Part shown: positions 25,634 to 33,628 of the stretch, piece after piece
Layout of the letters: the number at the start of each line of letters is the position of its first letter
Numbering within the stretch: position 1 is the stretch's first letter
From: Burkholderiales bacterium
GTDB lineage: Bacteria > Pseudomonadota > Gammaproteobacteria > Burkholderiales > SG8-39
Direction: 5' to 3'
Length of the DNA stretch: 64,000 bases
Assembly: GCA_020848075.1 (NCBI GenBank)
Contig: JADLAV010000064.1
Coordinates: forward strand, 94,434 to 158,433
Translations under genes and position numbers: made by a program
Notes under the pieces: generated by a model
What the model saw: only the letters and a program-made list of their open reading frames with translations
What the model was told of the DNA's origin: nothing
Database searches by the model: none

Positions 25634-26950
25634 ATGACCCGCAGCCCACGCAACGACCGCCCCGTGGTGATCGCGGGCGGGGGCATCGGCGGGCTCGCCT
25701 GCGCGCTCGGTCTCGCGCAGCGCGGCTTCCGCGTGACGGTGCTCGAGCAGGCGCACCAGTTCGGCGAGCTCGGCGCCGGCATCCAGCTCGGACCCAACGC
25801 GTTCCACGTTTTCGATGCCCTCGACGTCGGCCCGCTCGTCAAGCGCGATGCGGTGTTCATCGAGCGGCTGCTCATGATGGACGGCGTCTCCGGCGAGGAG
25901 GTGATCAGCGTCCCGCTCGACGCCGCGTTCCGCCGCCGCTTCGGCAACCCGTACGCGGTGACGCACCGCGCGGACATCCACCGCGCGTTGCTCGAGGGTT
26001 GCCGCGGGCTCCCGCGCGTCGAGCTGCGCACGCACGCCAAGGTGGCGGGCTTCGCGCAGGAGGGCCGCGGCGTGAGCGTCCAGCTCGACGGCGGCGAGCG
26101 CATCGCCGCGGCCGCGCTCGTCGGCGCCGATGGCCTGTACTCGCAGGTGCGCAGCCGCATCGTCGGCGACGGCGACCCGCCCGCGTCCGGGCACATGTGC
26201 TACCGCGCCGTGCTCGCCGCCGAGGCCATGCCGAAAGAGCTGCGCTGGGCCTCGGCCACGCTCTGGGCCGCGCCCAACACGCACATCGTGCATTACCCGC
26301 TGCGCGGCTGGAAGCTCTTCAACCTCGTCGCGACCGTGGTGCGCGACCGCGCGATGGGCGGCCACAACGAGGAAGCGTCGCCCGAGGAGGTGCTGCCGCT
26401 CTTCGCGAAGAACTGCGAGCTGCCGATGCAGCTGATGCGCACGCCCAAGGCGTTCCGCCGCTGGATGCTGCGCTTTCGCCCGCCGGTCGCGAACTGGACC
26501 CAGGGCGCGGTGACGCTGCTCGGCGACGCCGCGCATCCGACGCTCCAGTACATGGCGCAGGGCGCGTGCATGGCGCTCGAGGACGCGGTATGCCTCGCGG
26601 TGGCGGCCGACGCGGCGGACGGCGATTTTCCGGCGGCGTTCCAGCGCTACCAGGCGCTGCGGCTCGTGCGTACCGCGCGCGTGCAGCTCTCGTCGATCAT
26701 GCTCGGGCATCTCTTCCACGCCGACGGCGTGGCGCGGCTGGTGCGCAACGAGATCTACCGCGACCGCATCCCGGCGAGCTACCACCAGGCGCTCGAGTGG
26801 ATCTACCGCGCGCCGGACTACGTCGTGGCCGCGAATCCGAAGGCGAAGGGGCGCCGTAAGCCGCCGCCCGCGCGGCGGACGCAACCGAAACGCATCCGCA
26901 CGATGACCGCGCGGAAGCCGAAGCGCGCGCCGTCCAAACGGCGGCGTTGA
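25634..26950 (+). CDS. FAD-dependent monooxygenase, 3-hydroxybenzoate 6-monooxygenase-like
   Basis: 438 residues. FAD landmarks: GGGIGGLACALGLAQRG (dinucleotide fold near the start), VGADGLYSQVR (DG motif) and LLGDAAHPTLQYMAQGACMALEDA (GD motif). The LQY run, the IVHYPLRGWKLFN segment and the GHLFHADGVARLVRNE tail match 3-hydroxybenzoate 6-hydroxylases, which make gentisate with NADH and O2; salicylate or 6-hydroxynicotinate hydroxylases are alternatives. The last 35 or so residues are an unusual Lys/Arg-rich tail (RKPPPARRTQPKRIR, KRAPSKRRR). The gene stands alone on the plus strand, 127 bp after the decarboxylase. Confidence 0.82.
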   Translation: MTRSPRNDRPVVIAGGGIGGLACALGLAQRGFRVTVLEQAHQFGELGAGIQLGPNAFHVFDALDVGPLVKRDAVFIERLLMMDGVSGEEVISVPLDAAFRRRFGNPYAVTHRADIHRALLEGCRGLPRVELRTHAKVAGFAQEGRGVSVQLDGGERIAAAALVGADGLYSQVRSRIVGDGDPPASGHMCYRAVLAAEAMPKELRWASATLWAAPNTHIVHYPLRGWKLFNLVATVVRDRAMGGHNEEASPEEVLPLFAKNCELPMQLMRTPKAFRRWMLRFRPPVANWTQGAVTLLGDAAHPTLQYMAQGACMALEDAVCLAVAADAADGDFPAAFQRYQALRLVRTARVQLSSIMLGHLFHADGVARLVRNEIYRDRIPASYHQALEWIYRAPDYVVAANPKAKGRRKPPPARRTQPKRIRTMTARKPKRAPSKRRR

Positions 26951-27032
26951 GGCGCAGATCGCGTCCGGGAAGGCGGCGGCACGCGCCGGCGGCGGGGGGA
27001 GCGAAGCTTCCGCAGAGCGTCGCCGGGCGCGC

Positions 27033-27920
27033 CTACAATGCGCCGACCGCGGCGAGCGCGCGGCGCACTTCTTCCGCGCCCTCGGGCGAGAGCGGCGCTT
27101 GCGGCGGAAGCGGCACGCCGACCGCGTAGCCCTGCAGCGCGAGGCCGCCCTTGATGCAGGCGGCGAGGTTGTATTTCGCGAACGCCTGGTTGAGGTCCCA
27201 CAGCCGGCGCTGCAGCGCCATCGCCTCGACCCACGCGCCGCGCCGGCAGAGCGCGTAGAGCTCGACGCTCTGGCGCGGCACGAGGCATGCCGGTCCCGCC
27301 ATCCAGCCGACGCCGCCGATCAGCATCACGCACGCGGGAATGTGCGCCGAGGCGGCAAAGATCCTCATGCGGTCGCCGACCCGGTTCGCGATTCCGAGCA
27401 GGCGCCCGGTGTTGACCGAGGCGTCCTTGAGGTAGCCAATGTTCGGGACCTGGCTCAGGCGCTCGATCACCGGCAGGCTGAGATCGAAGCGCTGAAAGTT
27501 CGGGTTGGTGTAGAGCACCACCGGCAGCGACACCGCCTCCGCGACCGCCTTGAAGTAGGCGTAGACGCCCTCGTCCGGGACGGGAAAGTACGCTTCCAGG
27601 GTGGCGAGGATGCCGTCGCAGCCGAGCCGCTCCATCTCCCGCGCCTGTTGCGCCGCGTCGGCGGTCGTGGTCGAGGCCACGCCCGCGACCACCGGCACGC
27701 GGCCGCGCGCCGCTTTCACGACGGTTTCGACCACGCGCCGCTTCTGCGGCCACGACAAGTAGGCGAACTCGCCGGTCGAGCCGAGCGGCGCCAGCCCGTG
27801 CACGCCGGCGGCGATGAGGTCGTCGCAGAGCCTCGCCAGGACGTCGGTCATCACCTCGCCGGCGGCGTCGACCGGCGACACGAGATAGGGAAAGACGCCG
27901 TGGAATTCCGAAGTGCCCAT
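27033..27920 (-). CDS. dihydrodipicolinate synthase-family aldolase/lyase
   Basis: 295 residues of the DapA/NanA TIM-barrel family. Visible are the carboxylate-binding motif GSTGE in [14 protein letters not shown], Tyr in [10 protein letters not shown], and the Schiff-base Lys in IGYLKDAS. The C-terminal half differs from true DapA, and other members act as 4-hydroxy-2-oxo-acid aldolases, hydratase-aldolases or deaminases. Given the neighbours, pyruvate-releasing cleavage of a ring-fission product or related 2-oxo acid is plausible. It may form an operon with the upstream molybdenum hydroxylase genes (51 bp gap). Confidence 0.82.
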   Translation of the reverse strand: MGTSEFHGVFPYLVSPVDAAGEVMTDVLARLCDDLIAAGVHGLAPLGSTGEFAYLSWPQKRRVVETVVKAARGRVPVVAGVASTTTADAAQQAREMERLGCDGILATLEAYFPVPDEGVYAYFKAVAEAVSLPVVLYTNPNFQRFDLSLPVIERLSQVPNIGYLKDASVNTGRLLGIANRVGDRMRIFAASAHIPACVMLIGGVGWMAGPACLVPRQSVELYALCRRGAWVEAMALQRRLWDLNQAFAKYNLAACIKGGLALQGYAVGVPLPPQAPLSPEGAEEVRRALAAVGAL

Positions 27921-27971
27921 CGTTCGCTCGCTGTCCTTCGCACCGCGTTCGTCGGTGGCTGCCCCGGCCGC

Positions 27972-30104
27972 TCAGCCCATCGCGGCGACGATTCGCTCGG
28001 GCGTGATCGGCAGGTCGCGCACGCGCACGCCGAGCGCGTCGAACACGGCGTTCGCGATCGCCCCCGCGACCGGGCCCTGGGCGGCTTCGCCCGCGCCGAC
28101 TGCGCGCTCCTCCGGCCGGTTCAGGATCTCGACGTCCACCGCCGGGACTTCGGAGAAGCGCAGGATCGGATACTCCTCCCATGACGTGCTGGTGACGCGC
28201 CGCCGGTCGAACTTAACCGCCTCCTTCAGCGTCCAGCTCGCCGCTTGCACCGCGCCGCCTTCCATCTGGTTCGCGACGCCGTCCGGATTCACCGCGAGAC
28301 CCACGTCCGCGGCGATCGTCAGGCGCCGTACCCGGATCTCGCGCTCGGCCTCGACCTCGGCGACGACCGCGCAGTAGGCGCCGAGGTTCTTGTACTTCGC
28401 GAATGCGATGCCGAAGCCGCGGCCTTCCGCTTTTTGCCGTGCGCTCCAGCCCATCCGGCGTGCTGCCGCCTCGATCACCGCGCGCCCGCGCTCGTCCTTC
28501 AGATGGCGCAGCCGGTACTCGACCGGATCGACGCCGGCTGCGAGTGCGAGCTCGTCCATGAACGACTCGATCGCGAAGACGTTGGCGAACGCGCCCAGCG
28601 CGCGAAGCGCGGAGGTCCGCAGCGGCATGTCGGTCACCCGGTGGCAGACGATGCGCCGCGGAAAGTCGTACAACGGGACGGCGTTGCGCTCCGTCCCGCC
28701 GCCGGGCAGCGGCGGATTCATGGCGACGGGCGGCTCGAACGGTCGCTCGAGGTGCCAGGCCGCGAGCAGTGCCGGTGTCGATCCGCGCCCCGGACGCAGG
28801 GTGTGGCCGTTCGAGTAGTTCTCAAGCGTCCACCGGACGATGTTGCCCGATGCATCGAGCCCGGCGCTCAGGTCGACGATCATCGCCGGCCCGTACGGCG
28901 CCCAGGCGAGCTCGTCCTCGCGCGTCCACTGCAACCGCACCGGGCGGCCGAGCGCGGCGCGCGCGAGGAGTGCAGCGTCCAGCGCAGCGTCGTCGGCCGG
29001 GTTGTGCCCGTAACAGCCGGCGCCTTCGACGTGAGTGACCGCGACGCCGTCAGCCGCGAGCCCGAGCACCTTCGCGAGATCCGTGCGCAGGTTGTACACG
29101 CCCTGGCTGTGGGTCCAGATCGCCACCGACTCCGTGCCTCTCCACTGCGCGAGCGCGCAGGAGAGCCCGATCGCGGCGTGCGCCGTGAAGGGCCGCGAGT
29201 ACGTCGCCGAGTACGTGCACGCCGGTCGGACATCGAACGCATGCTCCTCGACCACGTTGGTCTCGCGCGGCGCCGAGCGCAGCCATTGCGCGAGCGCGTC
29301 GCCCGCGGGCAGCGTGTCGCGCTCGTCCCAGGTCGCGCGCTGGGCGAGCGCCTGGGCCGCCTTGACCGCAACCTCTTCGCGCTCGGCGAGCACGCCGAGG
29401 AAGCTCCCGTCCCGCACCACTGCGACGACTCCGGGCATCGCGCGAACGATCGCGTCGTCGAGGGCAACGAGCCGCGCGCCACGCGAGGCCGGGCGCACGA
29501 CGCGCCCGTGCAGCATGTGCGGCAGCACGAGGTCGTGGATGAAGCGCGGGCGGCCCAGGATCTTGTCGGGCAGATCGAGCCGCGGGACGGGTCGTCCGAC
29601 GATCTTGTAGTCGGCCGGGCGCTTGGGCGCGACCGACCCGGTCGCTTCGCGGTCGAGCAGCGCATCCTCGGCAAGCGCCCAGTAGCTGGTGTGCCTTCCG
29701 TTCGGCGCCGTGATCCGGCCGTCATCGACGCGCAGCGTCTCGACGGGCACGCCGAGCTCGGCGGCCGCCTCGGCGAGATAGATCGCGCGCGCCTCGGCGC
29801 ACGCGTGGCGCACTGCCGTGCCCGAGTCCTGGATCGACAGGCTGCCCGAGGTCACGCCCTCGTTCGGGCTCGTCCCGGTGTTCACCGGGATCACGCGGAT
29901 CCGGGCGAAGTCCACGTCGAGCTCTTCGGCCGCGATCTGGCCGAGCGCGGTGATGATGCCCTGGCCGAGCTCGACCTTGCCGGGAGAGAGGGAGACGACG
30001 CCCTCCGGCGTGATTCTCAGCCACTGCGAGAGCCGGCGGTTCGCCTGCAGGTTTCCCGGCAGTCGCGTTTCCGTGGCGTCTGACGATCGTGCGGGCGTGC
30101 TCAT
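27972..30104 (-). CDS. molybdenum hydroxylase large subunit (xanthine dehydrogenase / isoquinoline oxidoreductase type)
   Basis: About 710 residues with molybdopterin-binding and aldehyde oxidase hammerhead regions. Features: SPGKVELGQGIITALGQIAAEELDVD, SLSIQDSGTAVRHACAEAR, hammerhead near GRPVPRLDLPDKILGRPRFIHDLVLP, and the active-site Glu in AVGAGEAAQGPVAGAI. The domain order (a molybdopterin part placed first) is that of IorB/NicB-type single large subunits. It hydroxylates a heteroaromatic or aldehyde substrate with water as oxygen donor. The start is uncertain: ATGs at 30104 and 30149, or a GTG at 30170 four bases past the small-subunit stop. No FAD subunit or cytochrome gene is adjacent. 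Confidence 0.85.
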   Translation of the reverse strand: MSTPARSSDATETRLPGNLQANRRLSQWLRITPEGVVSLSPGKVELGQGIITALGQIAAEELDVDFARIRVIPVNTGTSPNEGVTSGSLSIQDSGTAVRHACAEARAIYLAEAAAELGVPVETLRVDDGRITAPNGRHTSYWALAEDALLDREATGSVAPKRPADYKIVGRPVPRLDLPDKILGRPRFIHDLVLPHMLHGRVVRPASRGARLVALDDAIVRAMPGVVAVVRDGSFLGVLAEREEVAVKAAQALAQRATWDERDTLPAGDALAQWLRSAPRETNVVEEHAFDVRPACTYSATYSRPFTAHAAIGLSCALAQWRGTESVAIWTHSQGVYNLRTDLAKVLGLAADGVAVTHVEGAGCYGHNPADDAALDAALLARAALGRPVRLQWTREDELAWAPYGPAMIVDLSAGLDASGNIVRWTLENYSNGHTLRPGRGSTPALLAAWHLERPFEPPVAMNPPLPGGGTERNAVPLYDFPRRIVCHRVTDMPLRTSALRALGAFANVFAIESFMDELALAAGVDPVEYRLRHLKDERGRAVIEAAARRMGWSARQKAEGRGFGIAFAKYKNLGAYCAVVAEVEAEREIRVRRLTIAADVGLAVNPDGVANQMEGGAVQAASWTLKEAVKFDRRRVTSTSWEEYPILRFSEVPAVDVEILNRPEERAVGAGEAAQGPVAGAIANAVFDALGVRVRDLPITPERIVAAMG

Positions 30105-30174
30105 CCGGCGAGCTTCGCGGCATGCGCGACCGGGATGCGCGTCCGGCATGCGCGCGTAGGAAGTCTCCACGACT

Positions 30175-30642
30175 TCACGCCGACTCCTTCGCCGCGCGGA
30201 GCACCGCGCGAATGGTCCGGTTCTGGGCCCCGCAGCGACACAGATGCCGCTCGAGCGCGCTGCGCACGTCGGCCTCGGTGGGCGAGGGCGTGCGCTCGAG
30301 CAGCGCGGCCGCCGCGATCAGGATGCCGGACAGGCAGAATCCGCATTGCCCCGCCTGCTCCTCGAGAAAGGCTTGCTGCAGCCGGTGCGGCCGGCCCCGC
30401 GTGCCGAGGCCTTCCACGGTCACGACGTGCTTGCCGGCTGCCGCCCAGAGCGGCGTGTCGCAAGCCGGCACCGCGTGGCCATCCAGAAGGACATGGCACG
30501 CGCCGCACTGGTCCTCGCCGCAGCCGAAGCGCGCCCCCTTCAACCCGAGGTCGTTGCGCAGAACGTACACGAGCGGCGCGTTGCCATCCGCCTCGATGTC
30601 GGCGGCGGCGCCGTTCACGGTCAATTTGAATCGTTCGGCCAC
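30175..30642 (-). CDS. (2Fe-2S) small subunit of molybdenum hydroxylase
   Basis: 155 residues. The plant-type ferredoxin cluster uses Cys41, Cys46, Cys49 and Cys61 (GCGEDQCGACH ... AC); the second, helical-domain cluster uses Cys100/Cys103 (QCGFC) and Cys135/Cys137 (CRC). This is the IorA/NicA/CoxS pattern. It passes electrons from the molybdenum site of the subunit encoded just downstream. Because no FAD subunit is present, the acceptor is probably a cytochrome or another external carrier, which is inference. Confidence 0.92.
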   Translation of the reverse strand: MAERFKLTVNGAAADIEADGNAPLVYVLRNDLGLKGARFGCGEDQCGACHVLLDGHAVPACDTPLWAAAGKHVVTVEGLGTRGRPHRLQQAFLEEQAGQCGFCLSGILIAAAALLERTPSPTEADVRSALERHLCRCGAQNRTIRAVLRAAKESA

Positions 30643-30900
30643 GGTCCGACGCCCCTGGTGCGGCGATGATCGCGCGCTACTCGGCGGTCGCGCTGGACGC
30701 TGCCGCGACCTTTCCCCACTTCTCGATCTTCTTCACCGGGCGCGACGGATGCTGCTGCTACGCTCGTCACGGCGACGCGCGCGGGTCCTTGCAGGCTGAA
30801 TCATGCCATACTGGTGAGGACACGGAGGCGGCGCGGGCACGCGAGCGCGCGCCCGGCGCGCCGTGCATAGCCTGGCGTTCGAGGAGCCTGATTCCGAGCC

Positions 30901-32568
30901 GTGACAGCGCCCGTCGTGCCGCGCCCCTCCGCGACGCTCATCCTCTTGCGGGATGCGCACGCCCACTTCGAGGTGCTGCTGCTGCGGCGCACCGAGCGCG
31001 CGCAGTTTGCGGGCGGGGCTTACGTTTTCCCCGGAGGCGCGGTCGAGGAGGCCGACCGCGACCCGGCGCTCGCCGCGCTCTGCCGCGGCCTGGACGAGGC
31101 GCACGCGAGCCGCGCGCTCGGGGAGCCGTCGGGCGGGCTTGCGTACTGGATCGCGGCGATCCGCGAGTGTTTCGAGGAGGCGGGGCTCTTGCTCGCCTAC
31201 GACGCGGCGGGCGAGCTGCTCACGATCGAGGACGAGCGCGGCGTCGAGCTCACCGCGGCCCGCCGGTCGATGATCGCAGGACGCATGCCGCTCATCGATC
31301 TCCTGCGCCACGCCCGGCTCGCGCTCGCCGCCGATCGCCTCGCGTACCTCGATCGCTGGATCACGCAAGCCGGACGCCCCCGCCGATTCGACACGCGCTT
31401 CTTCGTGGCGCGCGCGCCCGCGCGGCAGGCGGCCGCGCACGACGGCGTCGAGCTCATGCACCACGCATGGCTCGCGCCGCCGACCGCGCTCGAGCGCAAT
31501 CGCCGGGGCGAGCTCGCCCTCGTCTATCCGACCATCAAGACCCTCGAAACCCTCGCGCGCTTTCGCCGGATCGACGAGGTCCTCGCGTACGCGCGCTCGG
31601 AGCGCGCGCTGCCGCCGATGGCGCCTCGGACCGCCGCGAGCCGTGACGGTCCGCGGTGCCTATTCCCGGGGGACTTCGCCTACGCGGAGATCGGCAAGCT
31701 CGATCCGGACGGCGCGGGGACCGCGTCGTGCGAGATCGTTCCCGGCGTCGCCGTACAGCTGTCGCCGCGCGTCCGGCGCGTGACGGCGCCCAATCCGGGA
31801 ATGATGACGGGGCCCGGAACCAACACGTATCTCGTCGGTGACGCCTCGAGCGGTGTCGCGGTGATCGACCCCGGCCCGGCGATCGAAGCGCACGTCGAGG
31901 CGGTGATCGCGGCTGCACGGGGCCCGATTCGGACGATCCTGTGCACGCACTCGCACGTCGATCACTCGCCGGCGGCCGCGGCGCTGAAGCCGCGCACCGG
32001 CGCGGCGGTCCTCGGCATGCTGGCGCGCTTCCCGGAGCGCCAGGACGGGACTTTCCGGCCCGATCGGTCGCTCGCGCACGGCGAGCGCATCCGCGCCGGA
32101 GGGGCGAGCTTGCGCGTGATCCACACGCCCGGCCACGCGTCGAATCAGCTCTGCTTCATGCTCGAGGCGGAGCGGCTGCTCTTCACCGGCGACCACCTGA
32201 TGCAGGGCTCGACGGTGATCATCAACCCGCCGGACGGCGACATGGCCCAGTACATCGCCTCGCTCGAGGCCCTGTTCGCCGAGGACATCGAGTACCTCGC
32301 GCCCGGGCACGGCTTTCTCATGGGCAAGCCGCACGAGATGATCGAGCGCGTGATCATCCACCGGCGCGATCGCGAGAACAAGGTGCTCGCCCGGCTGCGG
32401 GCCGCCGGCACGGCGACCGTGGAGGGGCTGATTCCGTCCGTGTACGACGACGCGCCGCCGCAGCGCCACGGCATCGCGAGCCGGTCGCTGCTCGCCCACT
32501 TGCTCAAGCTCGAGGGCGAGGGGCGCGTGCGGCGGGTGGACGGGGCGTGGGCGGCGGAGCGCGGTTGA
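30901..32568 (+). CDS. NUDIX - metallo-beta-lactamase fusion hydrolase
   Basis: 555 residues from a GTG. Residues about 8-220 resemble NUDT19-type NUDIX proteins: FEVLLLRRTERAQFAGGAYVFPGGAVEEAD, then, after an insertion, AAIRECFEEAGLLL (the split Nudix box). Residues about 270-490 are an MBL fold of the LACTB2 type: NPGMMTGPGTNTYLVG, metal motif THSHVDHS, TPGHASNQLCF and FTGDHLMQGSTVII. A winged-helix-like tail ends it (LLKLEGEGRVRRVDGAW). Separate relatives hydrolyse CoA derivatives (NUDT19) and RNA or thioesters (LACTB2); the combined activity is unknown. It is followed by a bidirectional terminator. Confidence 0.85.
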   Translation: MTAPVVPRPSATLILLRDAHAHFEVLLLRRTERAQFAGGAYVFPGGAVEEADRDPALAALCRGLDEAHASRALGEPSGGLAYWIAAIRECFEEAGLLLAYDAAGELLTIEDERGVELTAARRSMIAGRMPLIDLLRHARLALAADRLAYLDRWITQAGRPRRFDTRFFVARAPARQAAAHDGVELMHHAWLAPPTALERNRRGELALVYPTIKTLETLARFRRIDEVLAYARSERALPPMAPRTAASRDGPRCLFPGDFAYAEIGKLDPDGAGTASCEIVPGVAVQLSPRVRRVTAPNPGMMTGPGTNTYLVGDASSGVAVIDPGPAIEAHVEAVIAAARGPIRTILCTHSHVDHSPAAAALKPRTGAAVLGMLARFPERQDGTFRPDRSLAHGERIRAGGASLRVIHTPGHASNQLCFMLEAERLLFTGDHLMQGSTVIINPPDGDMAQYIASLEALFAEDIEYLAPGHGFLMGKPHEMIERVIIHRRDRENKVLARLRAAGTATVEGLIPSVYDDAPPQRHGIASRSLLAHLLKLEGEGRVRRVDGAWAAERG

Positions 32569-32606
32569 CTCGCGACCCGCGCCGGCCGATCGGCGAGCAC
32601 TCCAAC

Positions 32607-32634
32607 AAAAAAGCCCGGTCGCCCGGGCTTTCTT
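32607..32634. terminator. bidirectional intrinsic terminator
   Basis: AAAGCCCGG (32610-32618), loop TCGC, CCGGGCTTT (32623-32631) form a 9-bp stem with T-rich flanks on both strands (TTTCTT on plus, a T6 run on minus). It lies between convergent genes and serves both the NUDIX-MBL gene and the cold-shock gene. Confidence 0.88.
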
Positions 32635-32651
32635 GTCGCTGAGGTGATCGC

Positions 32652-32855
32652 TCAGAGCGGCTTGATGTTCGCCGCCTGCGGGCCCTTCTGGCCTTCGCGC
32701 ACTTCGAACTCCACGCGCTGGCCCTCCTTGAGGGTCTTGAACCCGCTCATCTGGATCGCCGTGTGGTGCGCGAAGAGGTCCTTGCCACCGCCCTCAGGCG
32801 TGATGAAGCCGTAGCCTTTTTCCTCGCTGAACCACTTCACAGTTCCGGTTGCCAT
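32652..32855 (-). CDS. cold-shock domain protein (CspA family)
   Basis: 67 residues, the standard single-domain length. [16 protein letters not shown] contains RNP1 (KGYGFI), and DLFAHHTAI is RNP2 with Ala at the place often occupied by Val. It binds single-stranded RNA and DNA and acts as an RNA chaperone. AAGGAAA precedes the ATG. The 5' region is long and contains an AT-rich stretch, as is common for csp leaders. Confidence 0.95.
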   Translation of the reverse strand: MATGTVKWFSEEKGYGFITPEGGGKDLFAHHTAIQMSGFKTLKEGQRVEFEVREGQKGPQAANIKPL

Positions 32856-33176
32856 TCAGTTTCCTTTCCTCGAATCGATGACGAATAGCCGTGGCATGAC
32901 CGGGCCGCGGCGGCCGGGCACGAAGATCAAGGGAGGGAACCGACGGCGCCGTGGGAACGGCGAAAGGGGCGGTAACGATAATGCATACTCACTTCTTGAA
33001 GATCCTGCGGACCGGACTCTAGCACGTTCCCGCCCCGGATGGAGGATTCGTTTTCGTGCCGGATTTCACGCCTCCGGGGCGGGCGCGCGGCCCTGGCGCC
33101 GGCCCCCCGCGGGGACGGGGTCGCCGGGGCGTGCGGCCCGGACCGGGCCGTAGTTGGCACTTGCCGGCGCGCCGGT
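32856..33176 (-). other. csp upstream region, no gene seen
   Basis: About 390 bp separate the csp start from the next gene on the plus strand. The first 170 bases contain an AT-rich patch (minus-strand GAGTATGCATTATCG near 32974-32988) that could be a promoter and leader for csp, but a clear -35 is lacking. The rest, to 33176, is GC-rich with no convincing ORF. Confidence 0.35.
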
Positions 33177-33205
33177 TTGTCGCACCGGGACGGCTCTGCT
33201 ATCGT
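33177..33205 (+). promoter_or_regulatory. sigma-70-like promoter for small exported protein
   Basis: TTGTCG at 33177-33182, a 17-bp spacer and TATCGT at 33200-33205 match the sigma-70 layout (4 of 6 at each box). A start near 33212 would give a leader of about 38 nt that ends in the exceptional Shine-Dalgarno. Confidence 0.45.
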
Positions 33206-33232
33206 TGCGTCACGGCATGTGCCGGTGTTTGC

Positions 33233-33248
33233 AGAAAGGAGGTGATCC
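33233..33248 (+). promoter_or_regulatory. 16-nt perfect anti-SD match (ribosome binding site)
   Basis: AGAAAGGAGGTGATCC is the exact complement of the usual proteobacterial 16S rRNA 3' end over 16 nt. It ends one base before the ATG at 33250, with the GGAGG core 7 bases upstream of the start. Normal genes here show 4-7 nt. Confidence 0.85.
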
Positions 33249-33249
33249 G

Positions 33250-33399
33250 ATGTCTAGTCGATTGCTAAGCATCGCTGCCGCCATCGTGTTCGTCATGGCG
33301 AGCGGCGCCGCGTTGGCGTGCTCCGGCGCGAAGGCGAAGTCGGCGGACGGATCACAGGGGTCCGGCGCCTCCACCACCATGGAGAAGCGCGGAGGCTGA
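33250..33399 (+). CDS. small exported protein, 49 aa, unknown function
   Basis: MSSRLLSIAAAIVFVMASGAALAC is a signal peptide (AxA cleavage before Cys24, or a weak lipobox), leaving a mature peptide of about 26 residues rich in Gly, Ser, Lys and Ala (SGAKAKSADG, STTMEKRGG). I do not recognise it. The gene has its own candidate promoter, an extreme Shine-Dalgarno and an intrinsic terminator downstream, so it looks like a highly expressed single-gene unit. It may be a small envelope protein. Confidence 0.65.
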   Translation: MSSRLLSIAAAIVFVMASGAALACSGAKAKSADGSQGSGASTTMEKRGG

Positions 33400-33485
33400 G
33401 CCAGGCCTCACCGGCTACGCTGCCGGGTCCGGCCTTGAAGGGCCGAGCCGGCGCGAGAACAAGCAGTCGAAGAAATCCACAATTG

Positions 33486-33519
33486 CGGCCGCGGGGTGCT
33501 CTCCCGCGGCCGTTTTCTT
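33486..33519 (+). terminator. intrinsic terminator after small exported protein
   Basis: CGGCCGCGGG (33486-33495) and CCCGCGGCCG (33503-33512) form a 10-bp perfect stem with a 7-base loop, followed by TTTTCTT. It is a textbook rho-independent terminator 87 bases past the stop of the 49-aa gene. Confidence 0.88.
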
Positions 33520-33628
33520 GGTGCGCCCGGCACGGGCGCGTCGGCTATGATCCAGCCGTGCGCCGGGCGGACGGAACTCCGGTGCGCCCCCGGCTGTCCG
33601 ATTCGTGCTGAGCATCCGACGAGACGCG

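Noticed and set aside
27000..27032. Possible terminator between the monooxygenase and the DHDPS-family gene
   Set aside because: GC-rich sequence without a clean stem followed by a T-run.
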